Shown piece after piece: positions 35,078 through 44,665 of a stretch of DNA of 64,000 nt. Each line of letters begins with the position of its first letter. The first letter of the stretch is position 1. Both the position numbers and the translations under genes were made by a program. The notes beneath the pieces are model-generated. The model saw only the letters and a program-made list of their open reading frames with translations, did not search any database and had not been told where the DNA came from. The DNA is from Thermalbibacter longus (GTDB lineage: Bacteria; Chloroflexota; Chloroflexia; Thermomicrobiales; Thermomicrobiaceae): NCBI RefSeq assembly GCF_023806485.1, contig NZ_JAMSLR010000003.1:62001-126000 (forward strand), in the 5' to 3' direction.

Positions 35078-35496
35078 AGCACTGGTTCCTTCGCGTACTT
35101 GCGGAGATCGCGCTCGTCGATGACGTGCATCGTCCGCGCCCGGCTCTCAGCGTCCAGGATAGCAAACCCGAAGAGGTGGCGCTCACCCTCTTGCCAGGCG
35201 CTGAGCGCTCGCCGACGGTTTTGCCTGGCCTGTCGTATCTTGAAGATGCTGAGCAGTATCAGCTCGATCCGCTCTGGCTTCCGAAAAATTCGATCATCGA
35301 CCAGCAGGTGGTAGAGGTCGTCGAGGGTGATCCGGACCATTTCGCCGGTTGGCAGCAGGATGCCCGCCTGCAAACGCTGCCGCCAGAACAGCAGCGCTCG
35401 CTCGAGATCGGCCCGGGCCTTCCGTCCTTCAGCCACCAGGCGCTCGATCCGCTCTCGCGGCGTCTCCATTCTGCCCTGGCTCGGCTCTAGGCCCAC
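35011..35496 (-). CDS. Module 2 protein A2 (candidate BECR-fold/RelE-like toxin)
   Basis: 161 residues, paralogue of A1 with the same motif order: PRERIERLVAEGRKA, MVRITLDDLYHLLVDDRIFR, KPERIELILLSIFKIRQARQ and RTMHVIDERDLRKYAK. It reads past the point where A1 stops, adding a 14-residue hydrophilic tail over the B2 start. A nuclease-like toxin role is suggested by the fold-level pattern and the small overlapping partner gene, not by a proven family match. Confidence 0.68.
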   Translation of the reverse strand: MGLEPSQGRMETPRERIERLVAEGRKARADLERALLFWRQRLQAGILLPTGEMVRITLDDLYHLLVDDRIFRKPERIELILLSIFKIRQARQNRRRALSAWQEGERHLFGFAILDAESRARTMHVIDERDLRKYAKEPVLWSRSERPSSGTDQGQTSSACS

Positions 35497-35725
35497 TGCC
35501 GATCCCGTCGCCTCTCATCGACCCCGTTGACGCAGTCGGCAGTCTACCCTGTCTCCGGCCACAGCCGGAGTAGCGGGGTGACGGTCACCGGCAGGACGGG
35601 AGCATTGCGGGTGGGAGTTGCCGGCTGGCCAGGCGGGTCGCGCAGCCGGCACAGCCAGACGTCGCGTAGCCTTGCGGTGTGCAGCGGTAATCGCGCCTGC
35701 TGACGCGTTCGCGCCAGGCAGAGTG

Positions 35726-35751
35726 CGGGGCGGGTCGGGCGACCCGCCCCG
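35726..35751 (-). terminator. Strong GC hairpin after mrp
   Basis: A perfect 12-bp stem (CGGGGCGGGTCG with CGACCCGCCCCG) around a GG loop lies 29 bp past the mrp stop. It has no T-run but is very stable. It sits in the 283-bp gap before the duplicated module, which otherwise shows no recognisable element. Confidence 0.6.
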
Positions 35752-35779
35752 TCGTGGTCGCTCGTGCTCGCCGGCGTGC

Positions 35780-36871
35780 CTACGCCCCCGGCTTGAGCAT
35801 GATCGTCGGCTTGCGCGGCTTGCGTACGGCCTCGACCGAGAGCCGGCCGGCTGCCCGGCGCGCTGCCTCGCGGAACGCCTCCGCGGTCGGCGACTCCGGC
35901 GCGCTGACCACGATCGGCGCACCAGCGTCACCACCCTCGCGCACCGCGGGGTCGATCGGAATCTGGCCCAGCAACGGTACGTCGTAGCGCTCGGCTGTGC
36001 GCTGGCCCCCGCCGAAGCCGAAGATCTCCGAGCGGCCACCGCAGTGCGGGCAGATGAAATAGCTCATGTTCTCGACGATCCCGAGGACGGGCGTCTTGAC
36101 CTCGCGGAACATCTGCAGTCCCTTCACTGCGTCGGCCAGCGCCACGTCCTGCGGCGTCGTCACGATGATGGCACCGGAGAGCGGAATGCGCTGTACCAGC
36201 GTGAGCTGGACGTCTCCGGTACCCGGCGGCAGGTCGATGACCAAGTAGTCCAACTCTCCCCAGTCCACGTCGTTCAGGAACTGCGTGATGAGCTGCGAGA
36301 CCAGCGGGCCGCGCCAGATCAGCGCCCGCTCGGGGTCGAGGATGAACCCGACCGACATGATGCGCACACCGTAGGACTCGAGCGGCATGATCTTGTCGTT
36401 CTGGAGGTACGGCCGCCCGCGGTTGCCCATCATCGTCGGGATGCTGGGGCCGTAGACGTCCGCGTCGAGCAGCCCGACGGCCGCCCCGTCCTGCGCCAGC
36501 GCCACCGCCAGGTTGACTGCGACCGTCGACTTGCCTACGCCGCCCTTGCCGCTCGCGACGGCGATCGTGTTCTTGACGCCAGGAAGCGGCGTGCGGCTGG
36601 TCATCCCGGTGCCGGCAGCCCGTACCCGGGAGCTAAAGGCGACTTTCACCTGATGGACGCCCGGCAGGGCCTTCACCGCTTGCTCGACATCGGTCTGGAT
36701 CCTGGCCCGCAGCGGGCAGGCCGGCGTCGTCAACTCGACCTGGACGTGGACCGTTCCGTCTTCGATCTGCACGTCCTTGATCATGCCAAGATCGACCAGG
36801 CTGCGGCCGATCTCCGGATCCTTCACCGGGCGCAGAGCGTCGATGACCTGCTCGCGATGTATCCCAGTCAT
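35780..36871 (-). CDS. mrp: Mrp/ApbC family iron-sulfur cluster carrier ATPase
   Basis: 363 residues. An N-terminal MIP18/DUF59 domain (about 5-85) precedes the MinD-like ATPase with the deviant Walker A VASGKGGVGKSTVAVNL near residue 105, IDLPPGTGDVQLTL, and the cluster-binding CPHCGG near residue 278. Such proteins carry and transfer 4Fe-4S clusters to apo-enzymes in the cytoplasm. Monocistronic by position, ending at the hairpin at 35726. Confidence 0.95.
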   Translation of the reverse strand: MTGIHREQVIDALRPVKDPEIGRSLVDLGMIKDVQIEDGTVHVQVELTTPACPLRARIQTDVEQAVKALPGVHQVKVAFSSRVRAAGTGMTSRTPLPGVKNTIAVASGKGGVGKSTVAVNLAVALAQDGAAVGLLDADVYGPSIPTMMGNRGRPYLQNDKIMPLESYGVRIMSVGFILDPERALIWRGPLVSQLITQFLNDVDWGELDYLVIDLPPGTGDVQLTLVQRIPLSGAIIVTTPQDVALADAVKGLQMFREVKTPVLGIVENMSYFICPHCGGRSEIFGFGGGQRTAERYDVPLLGQIPIDPAVREGGDAGAPIVVSAPESPTAEAFREAARRAAGRLSVEAVRKPRKPTIMLKPGA

Positions 36872-37010
36872 ACTCGCCCCTTCTTCTCTTACCGGCCCGC
36901 AAGAGGCGCGCGCTCGGCTTTCTCAACCTGCCGCTATCATAACATCGCCAGTCGCCGGGCGCACTCCCTCGGGTGGATCTCCCCGGGGCCAGCCGGTGAC
37001 TGCGCTCTCC

Positions 37011-38366
37011 TCACCGGTGTGCCGATCGCGGCGACCTCCCGGCCAAGGCCGTTCGGATTGGCCCCGACATGCCCACTACCCTGGTGTTCAGGGCGAAGAG
37101 CAGCAGCGCTGCCATCGCCGCAGGCCCGGCGATGGCCCCGAGCCACCCGGCCAGCGGGGCAGCCGGGGCGAGCGACCAGGCCAGCCGGCCAGCGACGGCA
37201 ACGTTACCGAGCCCCAGCAGCGCCCAGCTCGCGCGGGGCCAGCGCAGCCGCTGGCCGCTGAACCCAGGCAGGAGGTGCGACCCGACGGCCAGGATCAGCA
37301 GCGTGACGTAGCCGGCACCTAGCAGGTGCCATTCGAGGTCGAGCGAGCGCGGGACGAGGCTGGCGCGAGGCAACGCCAGCCGGCCCAGCAGCGCGAGCGC
37401 CGCGAGCGCCAGCCAGCCATGCGCCGAGGTGGCCAGGAGGCTCAGCGGGTCGAGCCAGGCGCTCCTCTGGTCTCGCGGTAACGGGCGGCGTGGGGCGAAG
37501 ACTTGCAGCGCAGCGATACCAGCCAGCAGGCCGCAGCCGAGGAGCGCCTCTCCGCCGGCACGGAGCGGGCCCGTGCTGACCAGCACGCCAGGTGCGCGGA
37601 GGACAGTGCCGAGGGCGAGCGCGCCGAGGGCGCTGGCGAGGAGGATGGGTCGCGGCGCCTGCGTGCGGAAGAAGAGCGGGAACGTACGGCTGCCCATAGC
37701 GAAGGCGATCGGAAGCAGGAAACCGTAGAAGCCCAGCGCCGCCAGCGCGGTGCTGGCCGGCGCCGGCACGATCCCGGGGCGCTCGGTGCTAGCCGCAGCG
37801 TGCCAGGTGCCGAGCAGGTTGATTGCCAGTGCCGCTTCGTACGCCGCAAGGCCGGTCACCAGGGCCGTCGTGAACGTGCGGAGTGGCCGCTTGTGGGTGA
37901 CGCCGGGCCGGCGCAGGGTAGCGGCGAGTGCCCAGACCAGCAGGCTGCCGCCGACGAGCTCCAGCGTCCCGGAGATGACTAGAGCGGTCGCGGCAGCCTG
38001 GATGGTGATCCCGCCGGCCAGCAGTGGCTGGCTGAGGATGCGAAGCCCCAGCCCAGCGCCCAACAGCGACAGCCCGAGCCAGCAGAGCCTCGCATCGGGC
38101 GGGCTCACCCCGCGCAGCCGGGGGACGAAGTGCTGGGCCACACCGAGCGTCATCAGCCCGGCGAAGCCATAGATCTGCACGTGCCCGTGGGCCTGGGCCA
38201 GCGCTGCTGTCCAGAGTGACGGGCCGCCCGCTAGACGGACGAGTACGGCGAGCGTGCCCGAGGCGAAGCCAGCCAGGATCGCCAGCGCGAGCCCGGCCAC
38301 GGCGAACGCGCGCCAGATCCGAAGGGCAGGCTTGCTGGCTATCTCTGTGCTCGATGCTCCGGCCAT
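37011..38366 (-). CDS. NnrS-like polytopic membrane protein
   Basis: 451 residues with about 12 membrane segments. LAQAHGHVQIYGFAGLMTLG, near residue 60, and the conserved AVGSHLLPGFSGQ (near 370) match NnrS/heme-copper-like proteins linked to nitric oxide and nitrite stress in denitrifiers. No other nitrogen-oxide gene is nearby. The ATG at 38366 has GGAG upstream; an in-frame GTG 13 codons earlier is possible. The function is inferred from family similarity only. Confidence 0.78.
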   Translation of the reverse strand: MAGASSTEIASKPALRIWRAFAVAGLALAILAGFASGTLAVLVRLAGGPSLWTAALAQAHGHVQIYGFAGLMTLGVAQHFVPRLRGVSPPDARLCWLGLSLLGAGLGLRILSQPLLAGGITIQAAATALVISGTLELVGGSLLVWALAATLRRPGVTHKRPLRTFTTALVTGLAAYEAALAINLLGTWHAAASTERPGIVPAPASTALAALGFYGFLLPIAFAMGSRTFPLFFRTQAPRPILLASALGALALGTVLRAPGVLVSTGPLRAGGEALLGCGLLAGIAALQVFAPRRPLPRDQRSAWLDPLSLLATSAHGWLALAALALLGRLALPRASLVPRSLDLEWHLLGAGYVTLLILAVGSHLLPGFSGQRLRWPRASWALLGLGNVAVAGRLAWSLAPAAPLAGWLGAIAGPAAMAALLLFALNTRVVGMSGPIRTALAGRSPRSAHR

Positions 38367-38520
38367 CCGCCGGCTCCGTCCCTCAGCGCTGCGCCCGCCG
38401 GGCACGCAGAGCGACCGGCTGGTGCTTGCTGGGATACCATAGCGCGAACGAAGCCCGGGCGGGAGAGCCCCTCCGGCGCACCCGGAGTGTCGCAGTATCC
38501 CTACCTGGACGACCGGTCAC

Positions 38521-38529
38521 TGCTAGAAT
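38521..38529 (+). promoter_or_regulatory. Extended -10 promoter of folC
   Basis: TGCTAGAAT matches the extended -10 form, 48 bp upstream of the folC start. No clear -35 is visible. Confidence 0.5.
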
Positions 38530-38576
38530 CACCCTGTCTCGCCGCGGGACGGCTGACGTAAGGGGCGAAGAGAGCC

Positions 38577-40007
38577 ATGACCGAGTCCGTCGAGCAGGCG
38601 CTCGCGCAGTATCGCTGGGCCGCGGAGTACCTTCTCGGCCTTATCCAGGGCCCACCCTCGCCACCACCGGGAGCAACGACGGAGGAGATTCGCGCGCGGG
38701 CCAAAGCTCGCCTCGAGCGGCTGGCCGGATTCCTGGACTTCATCGGCCGGCCGCAGGATGCCTATCCCTCCGTTCACGTCACCGGCACTTCAGGAAAGGG
38801 CTCGACGGCGACGCTCATCGCCAGCATCCTGACCCAGGCCGGCTACCGCACCGGGCTGCACCTCTCGCCCTACCTTCAGGTGGAGACCGAGAAGCTTCAG
38901 ATCGATGGCCGGCTCCTGCCGGCGGATCGCTTCGCCCGCTATGTCGCCGAGCTGGATGGGCTGGTCGGCTCCTGGACCGCGCGTGGCGGCCAGCGCCTCA
39001 CGTACGGTGAATTCTGGGTGGCGCTCACGTTCCTGGCCTTCGCTCGCGACCGCGTTGACGTGGCCGTCGTCGAGGTGGGAGCGGGCGGTCGATTCGATCT
39101 CACCAACGTGCTCCAACCGGAAGTGGCCGTGATCACCTCGGTCGGGCTCGACCATGTGCGCACGCTGGGGCCGACGCTGCTCGACATCGCGTGGCACAAG
39201 GCTGGGATTATCAAGGATGGCCGGCCGGCGGTGACGACCGTGACCGATCCCGGCCCGCTCGCCGTGATCCGCCAGGAGGCCGAGCTCCAGGCCGCGCCGC
39301 TCGACGTCCTGTATCCCGGCCAGGACTACGCCGAGCTCGAGTGTGACGAGCAGGGTAGCCGCATGCTCGATCTGCGCCGTGGCCGGGTCTATCGGATCGG
39401 CCTGCCCGGGCACTTTCAGGTCGCGAACGCCGCCGTCGCCATCGCCGCGGTGGAGAAGCTCGGTCATCTCCCGCGCGGCGAGGTGAGCGCGGAGACCATC
39501 GCCGCTGGGCTGGAGCAGGCCCGCATACCGGGGAGAGTCGAGGTGGTGCAGGTGACGCCGCAGGTGGTGCTGGATGGCGCGCACAATCCCGACAAGGTCG
39601 GGGCGTTGCTCGAGAGCCTGCGATGCCTGGGGCATCCACGGCGGAGGATCGTCGTCTATGGGGTGCTGGAGGGGCACGACGCGACGGCGATGGCGCAGCA
39701 GCTCAGCGCGGCAGCCGACCAGGTGGTGGTGACGGCACCGGTTGCTGTGCAGCGCGAGCACGCGCCGCTGGAGCTGCTGGTCGAGACCTTCCAGGCCCAG
39801 GGTTGCCCGGCAGTCGCCATCCCCGAGCCCCTGGAAGCGGTCGACTGGGCGCTAGAGCAGGCCGAGCCGGACGACCAGGTTCTGGTGACGGGCTCGCTCT
39901 ATCTGGTGGGTCAGGCCCGCGAGCGCTGGTACCCTGCGAGCGAGATCGTGCTCCAGTGCTCCTGCTGGCCGCTGATCACCACACGCCAGGGTGAGCGCGC
40001 GTCGTAG
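38577..40007 (+). CDS. folC: Folylpolyglutamate synthase / dihydrofolate synthase
   Basis: 476 residues. Mur-ligase fold with the P-loop VTGTSGKGSTATLI near residue 67, SPYLQVETEKLQIDG, VEVGAGGRFDLTNVL near residue 165, and LDGAHNPDK near residue 335. It adds glutamate to folates, and in many bacteria also makes dihydrofolate. The N-terminal RWAAEYLLGLIQGPPSPPPG insertion is somewhat longer than usual. Confidence 0.94.
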   Translation: MTESVEQALAQYRWAAEYLLGLIQGPPSPPPGATTEEIRARAKARLERLAGFLDFIGRPQDAYPSVHVTGTSGKGSTATLIASILTQAGYRTGLHLSPYLQVETEKLQIDGRLLPADRFARYVAELDGLVGSWTARGGQRLTYGEFWVALTFLAFARDRVDVAVVEVGAGGRFDLTNVLQPEVAVITSVGLDHVRTLGPTLLDIAWHKAGIIKDGRPAVTTVTDPGPLAVIRQEAELQAAPLDVLYPGQDYAELECDEQGSRMLDLRRGRVYRIGLPGHFQVANAAVAIAAVEKLGHLPRGEVSAETIAAGLEQARIPGRVEVVQVTPQVVLDGAHNPDKVGALLESLRCLGHPRRRIVVYGVLEGHDATAMAQQLSAAADQVVVTAPVAVQREHAPLELLVETFQAQGCPAVAIPEPLEAVDWALEQAEPDDQVLVTGSLYLVGQARERWYPASEIVLQCSCWPLITTRQGERAS

Positions 40008-40056
40008 CTCCTGGGCTCTTGTGGCGGGGAACCCGGTCACTGGCGAGCGGACAGAG

Positions 40057-40062
40057 TAAAAT
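40057..40062 (+). promoter_or_regulatory. Possible -10 box of potABCD
   Basis: TAAAAT, 117 bp upstream of the potA start, is the only A/T-rich hexamer in a GC-rich gap. No good -35 precedes it. Confidence 0.3.
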
Positions 40063-40178
40063 AGCGCAGGTTCCAGTGCGCCTGCCGATCGCGACAGCGG
40101 TCAGCGTACTGAGCCATCGGCACTTCTGAGCGTCGCCAGCGATGACCCCGGGTCGGGGATGCGTGGGGAGGAGGCAGC

Positions 40179-41279
40179 TTGAGCCGCACTGCCGACGTCG
40201 AGCTGCGCAACGTCAGCAAGGTGTTCGATAACTCCGTCGTCGCGGTCGATAACGTCTCGCTCGAGATCGAGCAGGGAGAGTTCTTCTCGCTGCTGGGGCC
40301 ATCCGGGTGTGGCAAGACGACGACGCTGCGGATGATCGCTGGCTTCGAGATGCCGACCTCCGGCGAGATCTCGATCGAAGGCCGGCCGATGGGGGAGACC
40401 CCGCCCTTCCGGCGCAACGTCAATACGGTCTTCCAGAACTACGCGCTCTTCCCGCACATGACCGTCGCCGAGAACGTCGCGTTCGGCCTGCGGATGAAGC
40501 GGATCCCGCGAGACGAGATCGCCCGGCGGGTACGGGAGGCGCTCCAGCTCGTCCGCCTGGGCGGCTTCGAAGACCGCTACCCGCGCCAGCTCTCCGGTGG
40601 CCAGCAGCAGCGCGTCGCTCTCGCCCGGGCCCTGATCAACCGGCCTCGGGTGCTGCTCCTCGATGAGCCCTTGGGCGCGCTCGATCTCAAGCTGCGCAAG
40701 GAGATGCAGCTCGAGCTCAAGCACCTCCAGATGACGGTCGGTATCACCTTCATCTACGTCACCCACGACCAGGAAGAGGCGCTGACCATGTCCGATCGGA
40801 TCGCGGTCATGAACGCCGGCCGCGTGCTCCAGGTAGGGACGCCGCTCGAGATCTACGAGCGGCCGAGCAGCCGGTTCGTGGCCGACTTCATCGGCGAGTC
40901 GAACTTCCTGGACGGGCGGGTGGTCGATCTGAACGGGCAGCGGGCGACGGTGGTGGTCGACGACCGCGTGCCGGTACCGGCACGCGCGCAGGACGGTCTC
41001 GCCATCGGCGAGCAGGTGACCGTCGCTATCCGGCCAGAGAAGATCCGGCTGCGCTCGCTGGGGACGGAAGGGGCCGATGGGTGTGTCCGTGGGCGCGTCG
41101 AAGAGATCGTCTACATCGGGACCGACACCTACTATCTGGTGCGGCTGACCGACCGCTGTACCGTGCGCGTGCGGGTGCAGAACAGCCAGAACCGGCTCGA
41201 TAGCAGCGAGACGATCGGTCATGGGGAGGAAGTCCTTTTGAGCTGGCTACCCGAGACCGCGATGGTGTTGAAGACATGA
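40179..41279 (+). CDS. potA: Spermidine/putrescine ABC transporter ATP-binding protein
   Basis: 366 residues. Walker [13 protein letters not shown] near 40, signature [15 protein letters not shown] near 137, Walker [13 protein letters not shown], and a C-terminal TOBE domain (AIRPEKIRL). Best fit is the PotA branch of the polyamine/opine/iron importer ATPases, supported by the downstream potBCD. It uses a TTG start with GAGGAGG 5 nt upstream. Confidence 0.94.
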   Translation: MSRTADVELRNVSKVFDNSVVAVDNVSLEIEQGEFFSLLGPSGCGKTTTLRMIAGFEMPTSGEISIEGRPMGETPPFRRNVNTVFQNYALFPHMTVAENVAFGLRMKRIPRDEIARRVREALQLVRLGGFEDRYPRQLSGGQQQRVALARALINRPRVLLLDEPLGALDLKLRKEMQLELKHLQMTVGITFIYVTHDQEEALTMSDRIAVMNAGRVLQVGTPLEIYERPSSRFVADFIGESNFLDGRVVDLNGQRATVVVDDRVPVPARAQDGLAIGEQVTVAIRPEKIRLRSLGTEGADGCVRGRVEEIVYIGTDTYYLVRLTDRCTVRVRVQNSQNRLDSSETIGHGEEVLLSWLPETAMVLKT

Positions 41280-41344
41280 GCGCCAGCAAAAGATCGACCC
41301 GGGATCGTCTCGTCGATCTGAGCGAGCGGGCGAGGAGGAGCTGA
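41276..41344 (+). CDS. Possible 22-residue ORF between potA and potB
   Basis: It starts in the ATGA overlap with the potA stop and ends 2 bp before the potB GTG. The peptide is very basic and Ser-rich ([20 protein letters not shown]...). It may simply bridge translation between potA and potB: ribosomes ending here sit next to the GAGGAGG that serves potB. No independent ribosome-binding site is evident. Confidence 0.3.
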   Translation: MSASKRSTRDRLVDLSERARRS

Positions 41345-41346
41345 GC

Positions 41347-42264
41347 GTGGCGCTGGCTGAGCGAGTCGAGACACCATCACCGCCGCCGGCGAACCTGGCG
41401 ACTCGACTAGTCGACTGGGTGCGCCGGCGTTCCGGAGTCAAGCTCTCGCTGGTGCTGGGGCCGGGAGCGTTCTGGCTGCTGGTCTTCTTTCTCATCCCCC
41501 TGGGCGTGGTGCTGGCCTACAGCTTCGCCAGCCGCGGCGCCTACGGCCAGGTGATCTGGCGCCTCACGCTCGAGAACTACACCCGGTTCTTCGACTGGCT
41601 CTATATCCGCGTCTTCCTCGTCTCGGTCTGGATTGCGCTGCTCACGACCGTCATCTGCCTCGTCATCGGCTACCCGTTCGCCTTCGTGATGGCCCGGGTG
41701 CCGCGCCGCTGGCGCAACGCGCTGCTGGTTCTGGTGATGGTGCCCTTCTGGACGAACTTCCTGGTTCGTACCTATGCCATCATGTTGCTGCTGCGCAACG
41801 AGGGGTTGATCAACAGCGCGCTACGGTGGCTCGGCATCATCGAGCAGCCGGTCACCATGCTCTTCACCACCTTCGCCGTGGTACTGGGGCTGGTCTACGG
41901 CTATTTGCCATTCATGATCCTGCCGTTGTATGCCTCCATCGAGAAGTTCGACTTTACCTTAGTGGAGGCGGCGCAGGACTTGGGGGCCAACACCTGGCAG
42001 GTCTTTACCCGGGTGATGCTGCCGCTGACCATGCCGGGCGTGGTGGCGGGTTCTATCCTCGTCTTCATCCCATCGGTCGGCGCGTTCGTCACGCCGGATC
42101 TCCTGGGTGGCGGCAAGGTGGTCATGATCGGCAACCTGATCCAGCAGCAGTTCCTGACGGTTCGGCACTGGCCGTTCGGCTCGGCAGTGTCCTTCGTGTT
42201 GATGGCCATCGTGCTGATCTCGACGATGGCCTACTTCCGGGTCGGCGGGGAGCGGCGAGTATGA
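41347..42264 (+). CDS. potB: Spermidine/putrescine ABC transporter permease PotB
   Basis: 305 residues with six membrane segments. The EAA loop (VEAAQDLGANTWQVFTRVML) is near residue 210, and NFLVRTYAIMLLLRNEGLIN is typical of PotB. GTG start with GAGGAGG upstream. It forms the channel with PotC, whose start overlaps its stop by 4 bp. Confidence 0.93.
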   Translation: MALAERVETPSPPPANLATRLVDWVRRRSGVKLSLVLGPGAFWLLVFFLIPLGVVLAYSFASRGAYGQVIWRLTLENYTRFFDWLYIRVFLVSVWIALLTTVICLVIGYPFAFVMARVPRRWRNALLVLVMVPFWTNFLVRTYAIMLLLRNEGLINSALRWLGIIEQPVTMLFTTFAVVLGLVYGYLPFMILPLYASIEKFDFTLVEAAQDLGANTWQVFTRVMLPLTMPGVVAGSILVFIPSVGAFVTPDLLGGGKVVMIGNLIQQQFLTVRHWPFGSAVSFVLMAIVLISTMAYFRVGGERRV

Positions 42265-43124
42265 GCACCACGGCGACGACAGCCCCGCGGACTGCGCCGC
42301 TCGCGCCCCGGCGACGCCGGCGGTTGAAGCCGGGCTGGCTGGTGCTGAACACCAACGTGGTGCTCACCTTCCTCTTCCTGTATGCGCCGATCCTGATCCT
42401 GGTCATCTTCAGCTTCAACGCCTCTCGCCAGCAGGCTGTCTGGGTCGGCTTCACGATCGAGTGGTACGAGCAGATGATGCGCGACGAGCGAGTCATCGCC
42501 GCGGCCAAGAACAGCCTGATCATCGCGCTCGTCTCGACGGCCGTCTCGACCGTCATCGGCACGCTGACCGCCCTGGCGCTCGATCGCTTCCGCTTCCGGG
42601 CCAAGACCGCCTTCGAGGGCGCGATGTACCTGCCGATCATCGTGCCCGAGATCGTGATGGCGATCTCGCTCCTGGTCTTCTTCAACACCACGTTCACCCT
42701 GCTCGACCGCTGGCTCGGCCTCACGCTCAAGTTCGGGCTGGGAACGATCACGATCGCGCACATCGCCTTCTCCTTCCCCTTCGTCGCGGTAGTCGTTCGC
42801 GCCCGGCTGGCCGACTTCGACCGCACGCTCGAGCAGGCTGCCCAGGATCTCGGCGCCAACGAGTGGCAGACGTTCCGCTATGTGACGCTACCGCTGCTGA
42901 TGCCCGGTATCCTGGCCGGCGCGCTGCTGGCCTTCACGCTCTCGATCGACGACTTCGTGATTACCTTCTTCAATGCGGGGATCGGGGCGACGACGCTGCC
43001 GCTCGAGATCTACGGCCGCATCCGGCGCGGGATCACCCCCGAAGTCAACGCGCTCTCGGCGGTGCTGCTGCTCGCCTCCATCGCGCTCGTGCTCGGGTCG
43101 GTGCTCCTGCAACGCCGGCGATAG
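42261..43124 (+). CDS. potC: Spermidine/putrescine ABC transporter permease PotC
   Basis: 287 residues. A basic N-terminal tail is followed by six membrane segments, with the EAA loop EQAAQDLGANEWQTFRYVTL near residue 200 and the PotC-typical LSIDDFVITFFNAG. It starts at the ATG overlapping the potB stop. The frame is open well upstream inside potB, but that part is a shadow. Confidence 0.93.
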   Translation: MSTTATTAPRTAPLAPRRRRRLKPGWLVLNTNVVLTFLFLYAPILILVIFSFNASRQQAVWVGFTIEWYEQMMRDERVIAAAKNSLIIALVSTAVSTVIGTLTALALDRFRFRAKTAFEGAMYLPIIVPEIVMAISLLVFFNTTFTLLDRWLGLTLKFGLGTITIAHIAFSFPFVAVVVRARLADFDRTLEQAAQDLGANEWQTFRYVTLPLLMPGILAGALLAFTLSIDDFVITFFNAGIGATTLPLEIYGRIRRGITPEVNALSAVLLLASIALVLGSVLLQRRR

Positions 43125-43217
43125 AGTGGAGGTGACGACTGGAGAACCAGGCCGGGGAACTGCGAGCCGGACGATCGATACACCGAGAGGTAATGCTCGA
43201 TCCGTGAGGAGGACGCC

Positions 43218-44453
43218 GTGAGACAGGACCTTCGCGTTCAGCGGCTGATCAGGACGTGGCAGCAGGGCCGGCTCTCTCGCCGCGAGCTCATCCGCCGGCT
43301 CGCCCTGATGGGGCTCAGCCTGCCGGCGATCGCCGCGCTGCTCGCCGCCTGCGGTGGTGAGGCAGAGACGCCGACGACCGCGCCAGGCGGGACGACGCCC
43401 GCCACTGGCGAAACACCGGCCGCCGGCGAGACGCCGGCCGCGGGTGGCATCCCCGACTATATCGACCGCAGCAAGCTCGAGGGCGAGCTCAACTTCTATA
43501 ACTGGTCGGAGTACCACGATCCCGAGGTGATCGCCGAGTTCGAGCAGACCTACGGCGTCAAGGTCACTCAGGATACCTACGCCAGCAACGAGGACCTGCT
43601 CGCTAAGTTGCAGGGTGGCGCCACCGGCTACGACGTGATCGTGCCCTCGGACTACATGGTGAGCATCATGATCAACCTCGGCATGCTGGAACCGCTCGAC
43701 TACAACGTGATCAAGACCATCGAGCACATCGATCCCAACAACCTGAAGGCGTACTACGACCCGGAGAACACGTACAGCATCCCCTACATGTGGGGCACCT
43801 CCGGCTATAGCTACGATACCGCGATCCTGGGCGAGGATCTGGAGAGCTGGAAGGAGGTCTTCGAGCCGGGCGCGGAGGCGCAGGGCAAGATCGTCATGCT
43901 CGACGACCAGCGCGAGGTGATCGGCGCAGCCCTGATGTATCTCGGCTACTCGATCAACGAGACCAGCGACGAGGCACTGGCTAAGGTCAAGGAGCTGCTC
44001 TTGGCTCAGAAGCCGCACGTCCTGGCCTACAGCAGCCAGAACAACGACGACCTGCTCGTGGCCGGCGAGGCCGTGATCTCGCACATCTGGACCGGTGACG
44101 CGCTGCTGGCCGAGCAGGAGCGCGAGGGCCTGCGCTACGTGATCCCGAAGGAAGGTTGCACGGTCTGGCAGGACAACCTCTGCGTGCCGGCGAGCGCGCC
44201 GCACAAGTACACGGCGATGGCGTTTATCGACTTCATGAACCGGCCCGACATCGCTGCCCGCAACGCCAACTTCATCTGGTACGGCTGCCCGAACAAGACG
44301 GCGCGCGAGCAGGGGCTCATCGACGAGGCGATGCTCAACCATCCCGGCGTCTATCCGCCGGACGAGGTGTGGCAGCGGCTCCAGTGGATCGAGGACGTCG
44401 GCGAGGATACGCTGAAGTTCGACCGGCTCTGGACTGAGATCAAGACGGCGTAG
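43218..44453 (+). CDS. potD: Spermidine/putrescine-binding lipoprotein PotD
   Basis: 411 residues. A twin-arginine-like RRELIRRLAL is followed by a hydrophobic stretch and the lipobox LLAAC (Cys near 45), then a Thr/Pro linker and a polyamine-binding domain (LNFYNWSEYHDPEVIAEFEQ, YDVIVPSDYMVSIMI, IPYMWGTSGYSYD, PPDEVWQRLQW). It delivers polyamines to PotBC. GTG start with a GAGGA upstream. It is the last gene of potABCD. Confidence 0.94.
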   Translation: MRQDLRVQRLIRTWQQGRLSRRELIRRLALMGLSLPAIAALLAACGGEAETPTTAPGGTTPATGETPAAGETPAAGGIPDYIDRSKLEGELNFYNWSEYHDPEVIAEFEQTYGVKVTQDTYASNEDLLAKLQGGATGYDVIVPSDYMVSIMINLGMLEPLDYNVIKTIEHIDPNNLKAYYDPENTYSIPYMWGTSGYSYDTAILGEDLESWKEVFEPGAEAQGKIVMLDDQREVIGAALMYLGYSINETSDEALAKVKELLLAQKPHVLAYSSQNNDDLLVAGEAVISHIWTGDALLAEQEREGLRYVIPKEGCTVWQDNLCVPASAPHKYTAMAFIDFMNRPDIAARNANFIWYGCPNKTAREQGLIDEAMLNHPGVYPPDEVWQRLQWIEDVGEDTLKFDRLWTEIKTA

Positions 44454-44665
44454 CGCCTGGGATCGTCGCGCTCTCATGTCCGGGCGAGCGCCACGTGCCC
44501 TTTGCCCGGATCCCGATCCGAGTCGTTCGCGACGTGGACAGGGATGGGGGCGTGGCGGGTCTCCTCCTGACCGAGCTCTCCCGCTTCTGCCCCTCGCCGC
44601 GCCCCAATGACCGAACGGCGAGACCCGGCACTGGGTGGAGAGTGGCATGCCTCCGCGCGAGCGCG

